From assembly GCA_034431435.1 (NCBI GenBank), contig DAOUDG010000016.1, forward strand, positions 1 through 64,000: DNA of 64,000 nucleotides, given 5' to 3'. The notes under the pieces are model-generated. The model did not search any database, had not been told where the DNA came from, and was given only the letters and a program-made list of their open reading frames with translations. This document shows positions 25,694 through 34,189 of this stretch, piece by piece. The DNA comes from JAHCIE01 sp034431435 (GTDB lineage: Bacteria > Chloroflexota > Anaerolineae > Epilineales > JAHCIE01). Positions within the stretch are counted from its first letter, which is position 1, and each line of letters starts with the position of its first letter. The position numbers and the translations under genes were made by a program.

Positions 25694-26581
25694 CTAGACC
25701 GGCTGCGCCAGGCGCACCCTCAGCCGCCCGTCGGCGAGGGCAACCGACGCCGTAGGCGCGTCCGCCACACCGTCATCGGCAACGCCCGCCGCAAGCAGCG
25801 GTCCGCCGTTGGTCTCGATGGTGAAGGACTGGCCCCACTCGGCCAGCCCGCGCATGAAGTTGAAGGCGCGGCGCACCGTCCACCCCGCGTCGATGCGGAA
25901 ATCATCGTCGGTGGGCATGGGCGCCGCCGGGGCCGCCATCGCGGGCTGGGGCTGACAGGTCAGGCGGCCTGCCTGGGCATCGGCCAGAACCTGAACAAGC
26001 AGCCGCCCGCCCACGTCCGACAGGCGGCGCTGAGCGTCACTGTAACCAATGCCGTCGGGCAGCGCGACGCTGTGCTGGGCAGCGATGTCGCCCGTGTCCG
26101 CGCCCGCGTCCAGTTGGTGAACCGTCACCCCGGCGCGCTCCAGGCCAGCGTGGAACACCCAGAACAGCGGCTCCGGCCCGCGATAGGCGGGCAGCAGCGA
26201 GGGGTGGACATTGTAGCCGCCGAGGCGCGGGACGGCCAGGAGGTCGGCCGGCAGCAGGCGCGGGAAGCACGCCACGGCCAGGGCCTCGGGAGCCAGCGCG
26301 GCCAGCGCCTCGCGCGTGGCCTGACTCTTGAGGCGCGAGACCTCGAAGACAGGAATACCGCGCTGCCAGGCCAGGCCGACGATGGTCGGCTCGGCCGACG
26401 GGGCGAGCAGGGGCACGTCGATGCGGACGCGGGGCGGGGCGAGCGGCCGCAGGTCGCCACCGTGGCTCGTTGGCAGCATGGCGGGGACGATCACGGCGGC
26501 CACGTCCACGTTCGCTTGAAGAAGATGCCACAATGGGGCGCGCGAGAACACGCCCTCCATGCCAAAGAATACGATACGCAT
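25694..26581 (-). CDS. Formyltransferase family protein (methionyl-tRNA formyltransferase-like)
   Basis: A 295-residue protein. It begins MRIVFFGMEGVFSRAPLWHL, the usual formyltransferase start. The catalytic triad is visible: N and H in GGYNVHPSLLPAYRGPEPLF (about 120-139) and D in DAGADTGDIAAQ (about 155-166). The C-terminal 80 residues (FRIDAGWTVRRAFNFMRGLA) resemble the OB-like C-terminal domain of Fmt. It transfers a formyl group from 10-formyltetrahydrofolate to an amine. Fmt itself is usually near def; that neighbour is absent here, so a sugar-nucleotide or other amine substrate is possible. The start is 14 bp from the divergent YggX-like start. Confidence 0.82.
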   Translation of the reverse strand: MRIVFFGMEGVFSRAPLWHLLQANVDVAAVIVPAMLPTSHGGDLRPLAPPRVRIDVPLLAPSAEPTIVGLAWQRGIPVFEVSRLKSQATREALAALAPEALAVACFPRLLPADLLAVPRLGGYNVHPSLLPAYRGPEPLFWVFHAGLERAGVTVHQLDAGADTGDIAAQHSVALPDGIGYSDAQRRLSDVGGRLLVQVLADAQAGRLTCQPQPAMAAPAAPMPTDDDFRIDAGWTVRRAFNFMRGLAEWGQSFTIETNGGPLLAAGVADDGVADAPTASVALADGRLRVRLAQPV

Positions 26582-26595
26582 AGGAGATGTCCGCA

Positions 26596-27087
26596 ATGCT
26601 GAACAAGTTCTTCAAGCGCGATCCCCAGGGCGACGAAGACCCCGACCCGACGCCGGCGGCGGACGTTCCCGCCGCTACCCCGCCTCCGACCCAGGAGCCG
26701 CCCGCCGAGTCGCCCGCCGGATCCGAGATGACCGCGCCCGACGGCCCGCGCCTGGTGTATTGCCTCAAGCTCAAGCGGGAGCTACCCGGTCTCGATCGCC
26801 CGCCCTTCTCTGGCGAGTTGGGCCAACGCATCTACGACCACATCTCGGCGGCCGCCTGGGACCTATGGAAACGACAGGCCGTGATGCTCGTCAACCACTA
26901 CGGTCTGGTAGGCGTCGATCCTGAAGCGCGCCGCTTCCTCAACGAGCAGATGGAAATCTTCCTGTTCGAGGACGAGGACCCGGTCCCCGAGGGGTGGGTT
27001 CCCGAAGGCCAGGGCGGCCCCGCCGCCAAGGGCGCGCCCGCCGCCAAGGGCGCCCCGGCCGCCAAGGGCGCCGCGCCCAGGAAGTGA
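26596..27087 (+). CDS. YggX-family Fe(II)-trafficking / oxidative damage protection protein with extensions
   Basis: A 163-residue protein whose central 85 residues match YggX: VYCLKLKRELPGL, then FSGELGQRIYDHISAAAWDL, WKRQAVMLVNHYGL and RRFLNEQMEIFLF. The usual early cysteine (C55 region, in YCLKLKRE) is present, which in YggX helps protect Fe-S clusters. Unlike the normal 90-residue protein it has about 45 acidic/proline residues in front and a C-terminal tail of four AAKGAP-type repeats (18-bp unit, about 27019-27080). AGGAG lies 9 nt before the chosen ATG; the ATG at 26587 is too close to it. The stop codon lies in a heptamer-repeat array. Confidence 0.85.
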   Translation: MLNKFFKRDPQGDEDPDPTPAADVPAATPPPTQEPPAESPAGSEMTAPDGPRLVYCLKLKRELPGLDRPPFSGELGQRIYDHISAAAWDLWKRQAVMLVNHYGLVGVDPEARRFLNEQMEIFLFEDEDPVPEGWVPEGQGGPAAKGAPAAKGAPAAKGAAPRK

Positions 27088-27160
27088 CTCGTGATGCGTG
27101 ACACGCGATGCGAGAGAAGCGGTCTGCTGCCCTCGGTCCCGCATCACGGCTCACGCATCA
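27084..27160. repeat. Degenerate heptamer repeat array with inverted arms (type GTGATGC)
   Basis: Plus strand from 27084: GTGACTC GTGATGC GTGACAC, then GCGATGC and GAGAGAA. The right side read on the minus strand gives CTGATGC GTGAGCC, then GTGATGC and GGGACCG. TGATGCGTGA (27092-27101) and TCACGCATCA (27151-27160) form a 10-bp inverted repeat. The stop codons of both convergent genes (TGA at 27085-27087 and, on the minus strand, at 27144-27146) lie within heptamers. Confidence 0.65.
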
Positions 27161-28415
27161 GGACAATGTGCGGCACGATCACGAACCTCAGGCGGCGGTG
27201 CGCCTCGCGTAGCGCCGCCTCAGCCTGTTCGGGCGTGTCGGCGCGGGCGAAGATGAAGCCCAGGTAGCTCGCCCCCTCGGGCAACGGCACGACCGGGTGA
27301 TTGAGGGGAATGCTGATTTCGACCCCCTCCACACCGGGCACGGCTTCCGCCTCCGCCACACCTTCCACCCGCTTCAGCATCCCCGCCGCCGGAATGGGAA
27401 TCATCATCACGCCACCCGCGCGACTCTCCCGCTCCGTGGGCGCGTCGCCCAGGCGCAGGGCGTGGCGCAGTATCAACTCCTCTAGCGACAATCCCTCGGT
27501 CCCGAACCGCAGAATCTGTGAGCATAGCCCGCCGATGGAGCGCCCCGCCACCTCCACGATCCATGCCCCCTCGTCGTTGACTCGCAACTCGGCGTGCACC
27601 GGTCCCTCGCGCAGGCCCAGCGCGGCGCAGGCCTCAGCCGTCGTGTCGAAGATGGCCTGTTGCGTCGCCTGGGGCAGCCGCGACGGCGTCACGTAGATCG
27701 TCTCCTCGAAGGTGGGGCCAACCAATGGGTCGGGCTTGTCGAAGAGGGCCAGCGGCGTGAGCGCGCCATCGGTCAGAATGGCTTCCAGGGCGACCTCGAA
27801 ACCGTCGATGTAATCCTCAACCAGAATCTCAGCCCGCCGCGCCTCCCCCGGCTTGCCACCAGTAGCGAGGGCGATGGCGCGGGTACACTCGAAGGCGCGC
27901 ACGAATTCGTCCGCATCGTCGGCGCGGAGTACCCCCTGGCTACCCGACAGCAGCGTCGGCTTCACGACGCAGGGGTAGTCGATGGTCGAGGCCACGACAC
28001 GCGGGTCGTCGTCGCTGTGCAGGACGCGAAAGCGAGGGCTGCGCACCCCGGCCGCCGCCATCGCCTGGCGCATGCGGCGCTTGTCTCTGGCAGCCAGGGC
28101 CGCCTGTGGCGCGTTGCAGGCCAGGCCAAGTTCCTGACAGGCGCGGGCGGCGATGACCTGCGCGCTATCGTCGACGCACACGATGGCGCGCACGGGCCGT
28201 TCGCGGGCAAAGGCTACCAGGTCGCCGACCGCCTTATCAGGCAGCTTGAAGTCCAGGGGCAGGGTCGCCTGCCAGTAGTCGGCCAGCGGTCTGGGTAGAT
28301 CCAGCCCCTGAATCGGCTCAAGACCCAGGCGCTCAGCGGCCCGCACAAAGGCATCGCCGCGATAGGTCAGGTTGCCGATAAGCAGAATGACACGCTTGTT
28401 CGTTTCGCCGGGCAT
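27144..28415 (-). CDS. ATP-grasp superfamily carboxylate-amine ligase
   Basis: A 423-residue protein. The N-terminal Rossmann-like lobe (MPGETNKRVILLIGNLTYRG) is followed by an ATP-grasp core: ARDKRRMRQAMAAAGVRSPR, IDYPCVVKPTLLSGSQGV (Lys and the glycine-rich flap, about 150-168), EILVEDYIDGFEVALEAI, then VHAELRVNDEGAWIVEVAGR with the metal-binding Glu residues. Such enzymes join a carboxylate to an amine or thiol through an acyl phosphate; the substrate is unknown. Its last residues LMREP are encoded by the heptamer-repeat array shared with the convergent YggX gene. A TATAAT box lies 29 bp upstream of the ATG. Confidence 0.85.
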   Translation of the reverse strand: MPGETNKRVILLIGNLTYRGDAFVRAAERLGLEPIQGLDLPRPLADYWQATLPLDFKLPDKAVGDLVAFARERPVRAIVCVDDSAQVIAARACQELGLACNAPQAALAARDKRRMRQAMAAAGVRSPRFRVLHSDDDPRVVASTIDYPCVVKPTLLSGSQGVLRADDADEFVRAFECTRAIALATGGKPGEARRAEILVEDYIDGFEVALEAILTDGALTPLALFDKPDPLVGPTFEETIYVTPSRLPQATQQAIFDTTAEACAALGLREGPVHAELRVNDEGAWIVEVAGRSIGGLCSQILRFGTEGLSLEELILRHALRLGDAPTERESRAGGVMMIPIPAAGMLKRVEGVAEAEAVPGVEGVEISIPLNHPVVPLPEGASYLGFIFARADTPEQAEAALREAHRRLRFVIVPHIVLMREP

Positions 28416-28443
28416 AGTCTCTCGATGATAGTGGATTACCTCA

Positions 28444-28449
28444 ATTATA
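28444..28449 (-). promoter_or_regulatory. TATAAT -10 hexamer of the ATP-grasp gene
   Basis: Perfect TATAAT on the minus strand, 29 bp from the ATG at 28415; no good -35 at 17-18 bp. Confidence 0.45.
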
Positions 28450-28528
28450 GCATCACTGCCCATTCTGGCGTGCAGCGCCATGCTGCCGCGTCGGGAGCAT
28501 GGCGGCCACACCCCAACGAGATGCCAAT

Positions 28529-28543
28529 TGAGAGCCAGTTTCA
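28529..28543. promoter_or_regulatory. Fur-family (Zur) operator 1
   Basis: TGAGAGC-C-AGTTTCA, a 7-1-7 imperfect palindrome lying immediately upstream of the -35 element of the zinc operon and followed by ATTAGG as in operator 2. Confidence 0.6.
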
Positions 28544-28550
28544 ATTAGGT

Positions 28551-28579
28551 TTGACCGCCCGCCCTCGCAGCGCTATACT
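28551..28579 (+). promoter_or_regulatory. Promoter of the zinc-uptake operon
   Basis: TTGACC, exactly 17 bp, TATACT; predicted start near 28586, 33 nt before the zur ATG. It is bracketed by two Fur-type operators. Confidence 0.75.
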
Positions 28580-28587
28580 TGTCTACC

Positions 28588-28602
28588 TGAAAACAGTTCT
28601 CA
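28588..28602. promoter_or_regulatory. Fur-family (Zur) operator 2
   Basis: TGAAAAC-A-GTTCTCA, a near-perfect 7-1-7 palindrome covering the predicted transcription start. Binding here would block the promoter when zinc is plentiful. Confidence 0.7.
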
Positions 28603-28618
28603 ATTAGGATGGTGGGGC

Positions 28619-29101
28619 ATGGAGCAGGAACTTGAACACGCTCGCGGCGGCGCGCTGGCAGCGGCGCTGCACCGCGCGGGCTACAAGCTTACCAACCCCC
28701 GGCTGGCCGTGCTGTATGTGCTGGAAGGTGGCATGTGCCACGCCAGCCCCCAGGAGGTCTACGCGGCGGGCTGCGCCGTCTACCCGGCTCTCGGCCTGGC
28801 GACAGTCTACCGCACCCTGGACATCCTCACCGACCTGGGTCTGGCGCGGCCGTCCTACCTGGGCGACAGCGCGCAGCGCTTCACGCTCTACCACGATCAC
28901 CATCACTACCACCTGGTATGCGATGCGTGCGGCCTCATCACCGACGTCGACGCGGACGCGCTAGGCAGCGTGACCGATGAGATCGCGCGTCGGCTCGGTT
29001 TCCGGGCGCGCGGCCACTACCTGGAAATCTACGGCGTGTGCCAGCGCTGCCAGCTGCTGCCAAGCATCGAACTGGCGGACGACTCTACATGCGCCGGATG
29101 A
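28619..29101 (+). CDS. zur: Fur-family zinc uptake regulator
   Basis: A 160-residue dimeric metalloregulator. The winged-helix part has YKLTNPRLAVLYVLE and the recognition region LATVYRTLDILTDLGL (about 60-75). The metal-sensing stretch is YHDHHHYHLVCDACG (91-105), and the structural zinc pairs are C101/C104 and C141/C144. It is the first gene of the zinc-transport operon and has two palindromic operators around its own promoter, so autoregulation together with znuACB is the natural reading. Zur rather than Fur is inferred from the linked transporter. Its stop overlaps the znuA start as ATGA. Confidence 0.88.
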   Translation: MEQELEHARGGALAAALHRAGYKLTNPRLAVLYVLEGGMCHASPQEVYAAGCAVYPALGLATVYRTLDILTDLGLARPSYLGDSAQRFTLYHDHHHYHLVCDACGLITDVDADALGSVTDEIARRLGFRARGHYLEIYGVCQRCQLLPSIELADDSTCAG

Positions 29102-30063
29102 TGAGGCTGGTCGCCGCTATGACGGCGTTGCTCATGCTGATAGGGATGGCGGGAGCCTGTTCGGCGGCTACCGAAAGGGTGGCGGCGGTCCCGACCAGGA
29201 GCGGCAAGGTGTTGCAGGTGGTCGCTACCACGAGCATTCTGGCCGACCTGGCGCAGAACGTGGCCGGGGATGCGGCGACGGTGTCATCACTACTGCCCGT
29301 CGGCTCGGACCCCCATAGCTTCGAGCCTAGCCCGCGCGACTCCCAGCGCATCGCCAACGCCGACGTACTGATTGAGAATGGCGTCGGCCTGGAGACGTGG
29401 CTGGAGCCGATGATTCAAAACGCGGGCACGCGGGCTAAGCGGGTGGTCGCGTCGGAGAGTCTGACGCCGCGCGCGGGCGACACCCACCCCGACGCGGCGC
29501 AGGCGGCGGACGGCACGGCTGAGCACGACCATGAACTGGACCCCCACATGTGGACGGACGTTCAGAACGCCATCGCCTACGTCGCCAGGATTCGGGACGG
29601 CCTCGCCGCCGCCGACCCCGCCCACGCCGCCGTGTATCAGGCCAACGCCGCCCGTTACACGGCGCAGTTACAGGAGCTGGATGCCTTCATCGTCCAGCAG
29701 GCGGCCACCATCCCCGCCGACAGGCGCAAACTGGTGACGAACCACGAGACCTTCGGCTACTTTGCTGACCGCTACGGCTTCGAGATGGTGGGCACGGTAT
29801 TGCCGTCGGTGAGCGCGGAAGCACAGCCCTCGGCCCAGGATATAGCGCGGTTGGTGGATGGCATCAAGAACGCGGGGGCGACGGCCGTGTTCACCGAGGC
29901 GACGACCAACCCGGCGCTGGCAGCCCAGATTGCGCGCGATACGGGCGTCAAGGTTGTGACCGACCTGTACACGGACTCGCTGGGTGCGCCCGGTTCGGCC
30001 GGGGAGACCTATATCGAGATGATGCGCCACGATATCGAGCAGATTGTACAGGCTTTGCAGTGA
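29098..30063 (+). CDS. znuA: Zinc ABC transporter substrate-binding lipoprotein
   Basis: A 321-residue cluster A-1 binding protein. The signal sequence ends in GMAGACSAA, with the cysteine placed for lipid anchoring. Metal ligands are recognisable: His in SDPHSFEPSPRD, His in LDPHMWTDV preceded by the short His/Asp-rich loop HDHE, His in VTNHETFGYFADRYGF, and Asp in VTDLYTDSLG near the C-terminus. These fit zinc (or manganese) capture outside the membrane. ATG 29098 is chosen for its ATGA overlap with zur; an in-frame ATG at 29089 is an alternative. It is followed by the ATPase and permease genes. Confidence 0.9.
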   Translation: MMRLVAAMTALLMLIGMAGACSAATERVAAVPTRSGKVLQVVATTSILADLAQNVAGDAATVSSLLPVGSDPHSFEPSPRDSQRIANADVLIENGVGLETWLEPMIQNAGTRAKRVVASESLTPRAGDTHPDAAQAADGTAEHDHELDPHMWTDVQNAIAYVARIRDGLAAADPAHAAVYQANAARYTAQLQELDAFIVQQAATIPADRRKLVTNHETFGYFADRYGFEMVGTVLPSVSAEAQPSAQDIARLVDGIKNAGATAVFTEATTNPALAAQIARDTGVKVVTDLYTDSLGAPGSAGETYIEMMRHDIEQIVQALQ

Positions 30064-30083
30064 CGCCGTGAAGTGAGGTCGGA

Positions 30084-30884
30084 ATGATGGAATCACAGGT
30101 CACACCGGCGCCCGCGGTGGAGATGCGCGGCGTCAGCGTGCGCTATGGCGACCGACCCGCCCTGGACAGCGTGACTCTCAGCATCCCCGAGCGGCGCATG
30201 GTCGCCATTGTTGGCCCCAACGGCGCTGGGAAGTCCACCCTGTTCAAGGCCCTGGTGGGCCTGGCCGCACTGGAGTCGGGTGAGGTTCGTGTCTTTGGCC
30301 GCCCCACTCGCCAGCGTTCGGCCGCCGAGGTGAGCTACGTCGCCCAGCGCGGCGAGTTCGACTGGCGCTTCCCCGTCCACGTCGAGGACGTGGCCCTCAT
30401 GGGCCGCTACCCCCATCTGGGCTGGTTCCGCCGGCCGGGCGCGGCTGACCGGCGGGCCGCCCGGACGGCCCTGGAACGGGTGGGCATGGCCGACCTGGCC
30501 GACCGCCAGATCGGGCAACTGTCCGGCGGCCAGCAGCAGCGTGTGTTCCTGGCGCGCGCCCTGGCCCAGGAAGCGCGGCTGGTGCTGCTGGACGAGCCGT
30601 TCAGCGGGGTCGATGCCGTGGCCGAGCAGGTCATCTTCGCCATCCTGGCCGAGCTACAGGCCGAAGGCAAGACGGTTCTGGTCGCCACCCACGACCTGAA
30701 CACGGTCATGAGCCACTTCAGCCACGCGGCGGTGGTCAATCGCGGCCTGATCGCCTATGGCAGGACGGCCGACGTGTTGACGCCGGAGGTTCTGTGCCAG
30801 GCGTACGGCCGTCAGGTAGTGCTATTGGGTGATGGGGCCGCGCCCCGCGCGCTGATGGGAGATGGCTGTGAGCACTTTGGTTAA
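30084..30884 (+). CDS. znuC: Zinc ABC transporter ATP-binding protein
   Basis: A 266-residue ABC ATPase. Walker A GPNGAGKST (about 44-52), Q-loop region VSYVAQRGEFDWRFPVHVED, typical of the metal-type (ZnuC/MntB) ATPases, signature LSGGQQQR, Walker B LVLLDEPF and the switch histidine in ATHDLN are all intact. It powers uptake by the permease encoded next, whose start lies 23 bp inside this gene. It belongs to the Zur-controlled operon. Confidence 0.92.
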   Translation: MMESQVTPAPAVEMRGVSVRYGDRPALDSVTLSIPERRMVAIVGPNGAGKSTLFKALVGLAALESGEVRVFGRPTRQRSAAEVSYVAQRGEFDWRFPVHVEDVALMGRYPHLGWFRRPGAADRRAARTALERVGMADLADRQIGQLSGGQQQRVFLARALAQEARLVLLDEPFSGVDAVAEQVIFAILAELQAEGKTVLVATHDLNTVMSHFSHAAVVNRGLIAYGRTADVLTPEVLCQAYGRQVVLLGDGAAPRALMGDGCEHFG

Positions 30885-31701
30885 CTTCCTGGTTGAGCCA
30901 CTCGGCTACGCCTTCATGCAACGCGGGCTGCTGGCCGCCGTCCTCATCGGCATCGTGGCCGCCGTCATCGGCGCGTTTGTGGTGCTGCGCGGCATGTCTT
31001 TTATCGGCGACGCCATGGCCCATGCCGTGCTGCCAGGCGTCGCCGTCGCCTTCCTGGTCGGGCAAAACGTTCTTCTCGGCGCGTTCCTGGCCGGCGCGGC
31101 GACGGCGGTGGGCATCGGCTTCGTCAAGCGGTCCAGCCGCCTGCGCGAGGACAGCGCCATTGGCATCATGTTCGTCGGCGCCTTCGCTTTGGGCATCGCG
31201 CTGCTGAGTCGCACGCGCAGCTATACCGTCGATCTGAATCACATCCTGTTCGGGAACGTCCTGGCCGTGTCCCCGCAGGACCTGTGGATCATCGCCGGGT
31301 TCGGCGCGGTCGTGCTGGCCGTCATTGCCCTGCTGTACAAGGAATTTCTGGTGATGAGCTTCGACCCCATCATGGCCGCCACGGCGCGGCTACCCGTGAC
31401 GCTGCTCAACGACATCCTGCTCGTTCTGCTCAGCGTGACCATCGTCATCAGCATGCGCGCCGTAGGCAACATTCTGGTCGTAGCCATGCTCATCGCGCCC
31501 GCCGCGACGGCCTACCTGCTGACCGACCACCTGCCGCGCATGATGGCCCTGGGCGCCGCCTTCGGCGTGGCGGCGGCGGTGATCGGCCTGTACGTGTCCT
31601 ACTGGCTGGACGTGGCGTCGGGGGCAGCCATTGTCCTGGCCGCCGTCGCCATCTTCTTCGCCACACTCGTCGCGACGCGGGGTCGGCACGCCTGGAGTTG
31701 A
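30862..31701 (+). CDS. znuB: Zinc ABC transporter permease
   Basis: A 279-residue integral membrane protein of the ABC-3 family with about eight hydrophobic segments. FVVLRGMSFIGDAMAHAVLPGVAVAF (about 36-61) is the family's highly conserved early loop, and VGNILVVAMLIAPAATAYLL (about 197-216) is the conserved coupling region. The start overlaps znuC by 23 bp, indicating translational coupling. It ends the zinc operon; no clear terminator hairpin was seen in the 75-bp gap that follows. Confidence 0.92.
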   Translation: MAVSTLVNFLVEPLGYAFMQRGLLAAVLIGIVAAVIGAFVVLRGMSFIGDAMAHAVLPGVAVAFLVGQNVLLGAFLAGAATAVGIGFVKRSSRLREDSAIGIMFVGAFALGIALLSRTRSYTVDLNHILFGNVLAVSPQDLWIIAGFGAVVLAVIALLYKEFLVMSFDPIMAATARLPVTLLNDILLVLLSVTIVISMRAVGNILVVAMLIAPAATAYLLTDHLPRMMALGAAFGVAAAVIGLYVSYWLDVASGAAIVLAAVAIFFATLVATRGRHAWS

Positions 31702-31776
31702 CGCCTGATAGACTACCCCTCATCCCTGTCCCGTGCTACACTCAGGCCATCTCATCCCCCCGTATGAGGTGGCGAT

Positions 31777-32736
<960 letters not shown>

Positions 32737-32751
<15 letters not shown>

Positions 32752-33075
32752 GGGCGTCAGCTCCACCGGCAGCCCCTCGCCCCAGTCGTACTTGGCGCGC
32801 ATGAGGGCCTGGGCGCGCTGCCATGTATTGTGGTCGGCGGTTGGGTCGAGGACCCGGCCGACAGCCGCCAGCTCCTGCTCGCCGACGCGGACGCGCACGG
32901 CCGGCTGACGCCGGATGTTCTTGACCCACTGGGCGGCGTGGCCGTGCTCGGCCAGGATGTACAGCCGACCGTCAAACGTCACGAACCAGATTTCGATCTC
33001 GCGGGGCAAACCCGTCACGCGCCCCGTGGTCGTCAGATAGAGGTACGGTAATGCGGCAGCTGACTCGAAGCTCAT
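32737..33075 (-). CDS. Deazaflavin (F420)-type nitroreductase / quinone reductase family protein
   Basis: A 112-residue split-barrel protein. LPYLYLTTTGRVTGLPREIE (about 10-29) and YILAEHGHAAQWVKNIRRQP (about 39-58), followed by AVRVRVGEQE, match the PF04075 family of F420H2-dependent reductases. Members in organisms lacking F420 may use flavin instead; whether this organism makes F420 is not shown here. The start at 33075 is preceded by AGAG and leaves only 32 bp to the divergent kinase gene. The 3' end overlaps the convergent esterase. Confidence 0.78.
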
Positions 33076-33107
33076 CACTCTATTTCGTCCTTTCGGTGTA
33101 GGCTGCA

Positions 33108-34094
33108 ATGCCACCTCGCCACGTCGTCTTCGGCGGCCTGCGCATCGACTATCTCATCTCGGCCGAGGGTGAGGTGGCGCTGCGAGTGTGCGGCGGCAAT
33201 GCCCTGTACGCGGCGGCCGGCGCGGCCGTCTGGTCCGGCGCGGTGGGCGTCGTGTCGCGGGCGGGGACCAACTACCCCTTCGCCTGGCTCGATCCCTTCG
33301 TCGCGGCCGGCGTCGACGTATCCGGCGTCACGCGGCTGCCCTTCCCCGCCGAGATGCGAACCTTTTTCGCCCACGCGCCGGGCGGCGACCGCACCGAGGG
33401 CGACCCCGCCGCCCACTTCGCCCGCCTGGGGCTGCCCGTGCCCGATGATCTACTCACCTACCACCAGCCGACAGCCGACGAGGCCGACGAGACGTACGCC
33501 GCGTTGCGCATCCAGCCCGACGACGTGCCGCCCGCCTTCCGCCACGCCGACGGCTACCACCTGGCCCCCATGAACTACGCCTCGCAGCTTGCCCTGGCGA
33601 AGGCGCTACGCGGGTGGGGCGCGCCTCTGGTCATGGCCGACCCCGGCGAAGCGTGGATGACGCCACAACGTCGCGATGATGTCGCTCAGATTCTACGCTA
33701 TATCGACGTATTTCTGCCCAGTGAGATGGAGGTCGCCGCGCTCCTCGGCGACACGCCGATGGACGCCGCCGCGCGCTGGTTCGCCGACCACGGGCCGCGG
33801 GTGGTAGTCATCAAGCGTGGCGCGGCAGGCAGCCTGGTCTATGAGAGTGAGACCCGGCGCGCCACGCCCGTCCCAGTCTGCCCGGCCCAGGTGCGAGACG
33901 TGACGGGGGCGGGTGACGCCTTCTGCGGCGCGTTCCTCGGCGGCTATGCCAGGGTGGGTGATGCCCTGGCGGCGGCGCGGCGCGGCGCAGTCTCCGCCTC
34001 GTTGGTGGTCGAGGGCCTCGGCGCGCCCTACGCGCTCGGCGTGCCCCACCAGGAGGCGGCGGCGCGGCTACGGCGAATGGAGGCGGGCGGGTAA
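33108..34094 (+). CDS. PfkB-family carbohydrate kinase
   Basis: A 328-residue ribokinase-fold protein. The C-terminal PfkB signature is VRDVTGAGDAFCGAFLGGYA (about 264-283), where the Asp of GAGD is the catalytic base and the glycines form the anion hole. The early GGNALYAAAGAAVWSG block (about 29-44) binds substrate, and VVVIKRGAAGSLVY (about 228-241) is the usual strand before it. The phosphorylated sugar or nucleoside cannot be assigned. It is close to the acetylxylan esterase and may serve the same carbohydrate use. Confidence 0.9.
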   Translation: MPPRHVVFGGLRIDYLISAEGEVALRVCGGNALYAAAGAAVWSGAVGVVSRAGTNYPFAWLDPFVAAGVDVSGVTRLPFPAEMRTFFAHAPGGDRTEGDPAAHFARLGLPVPDDLLTYHQPTADEADETYAALRIQPDDVPPAFRHADGYHLAPMNYASQLALAKALRGWGAPLVMADPGEAWMTPQRRDDVAQILRYIDVFLPSEMEVAALLGDTPMDAAARWFADHGPRVVVIKRGAAGSLVYESETRRATPVPVCPAQVRDVTGAGDAFCGAFLGGYARVGDALAAARRGAVSASLVVEGLGAPYALGVPHQEAAARLRRMEAGG

Positions 34095-34127
34095 GCGACG
34101 CGCCCTGTCGCGCCTCTACGGCTGGCG

Positions 34128-34157
34128 TTGGCGTCCGTGTTCGGGTCAGTGTACAAT
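34128..34157 (+). promoter_or_regulatory. Probable promoter of the helical membrane protein / UbiB pair
   Basis: TTGGCG, 18 bp, TACAAT; about 25 nt of leader then precede the ATG at 34190, which has GGAGGG upstream. Confidence 0.55.
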
Positions 34158-34189
34158 GGTCCACACACTGGCTGACCGGAGGGCGCGGC

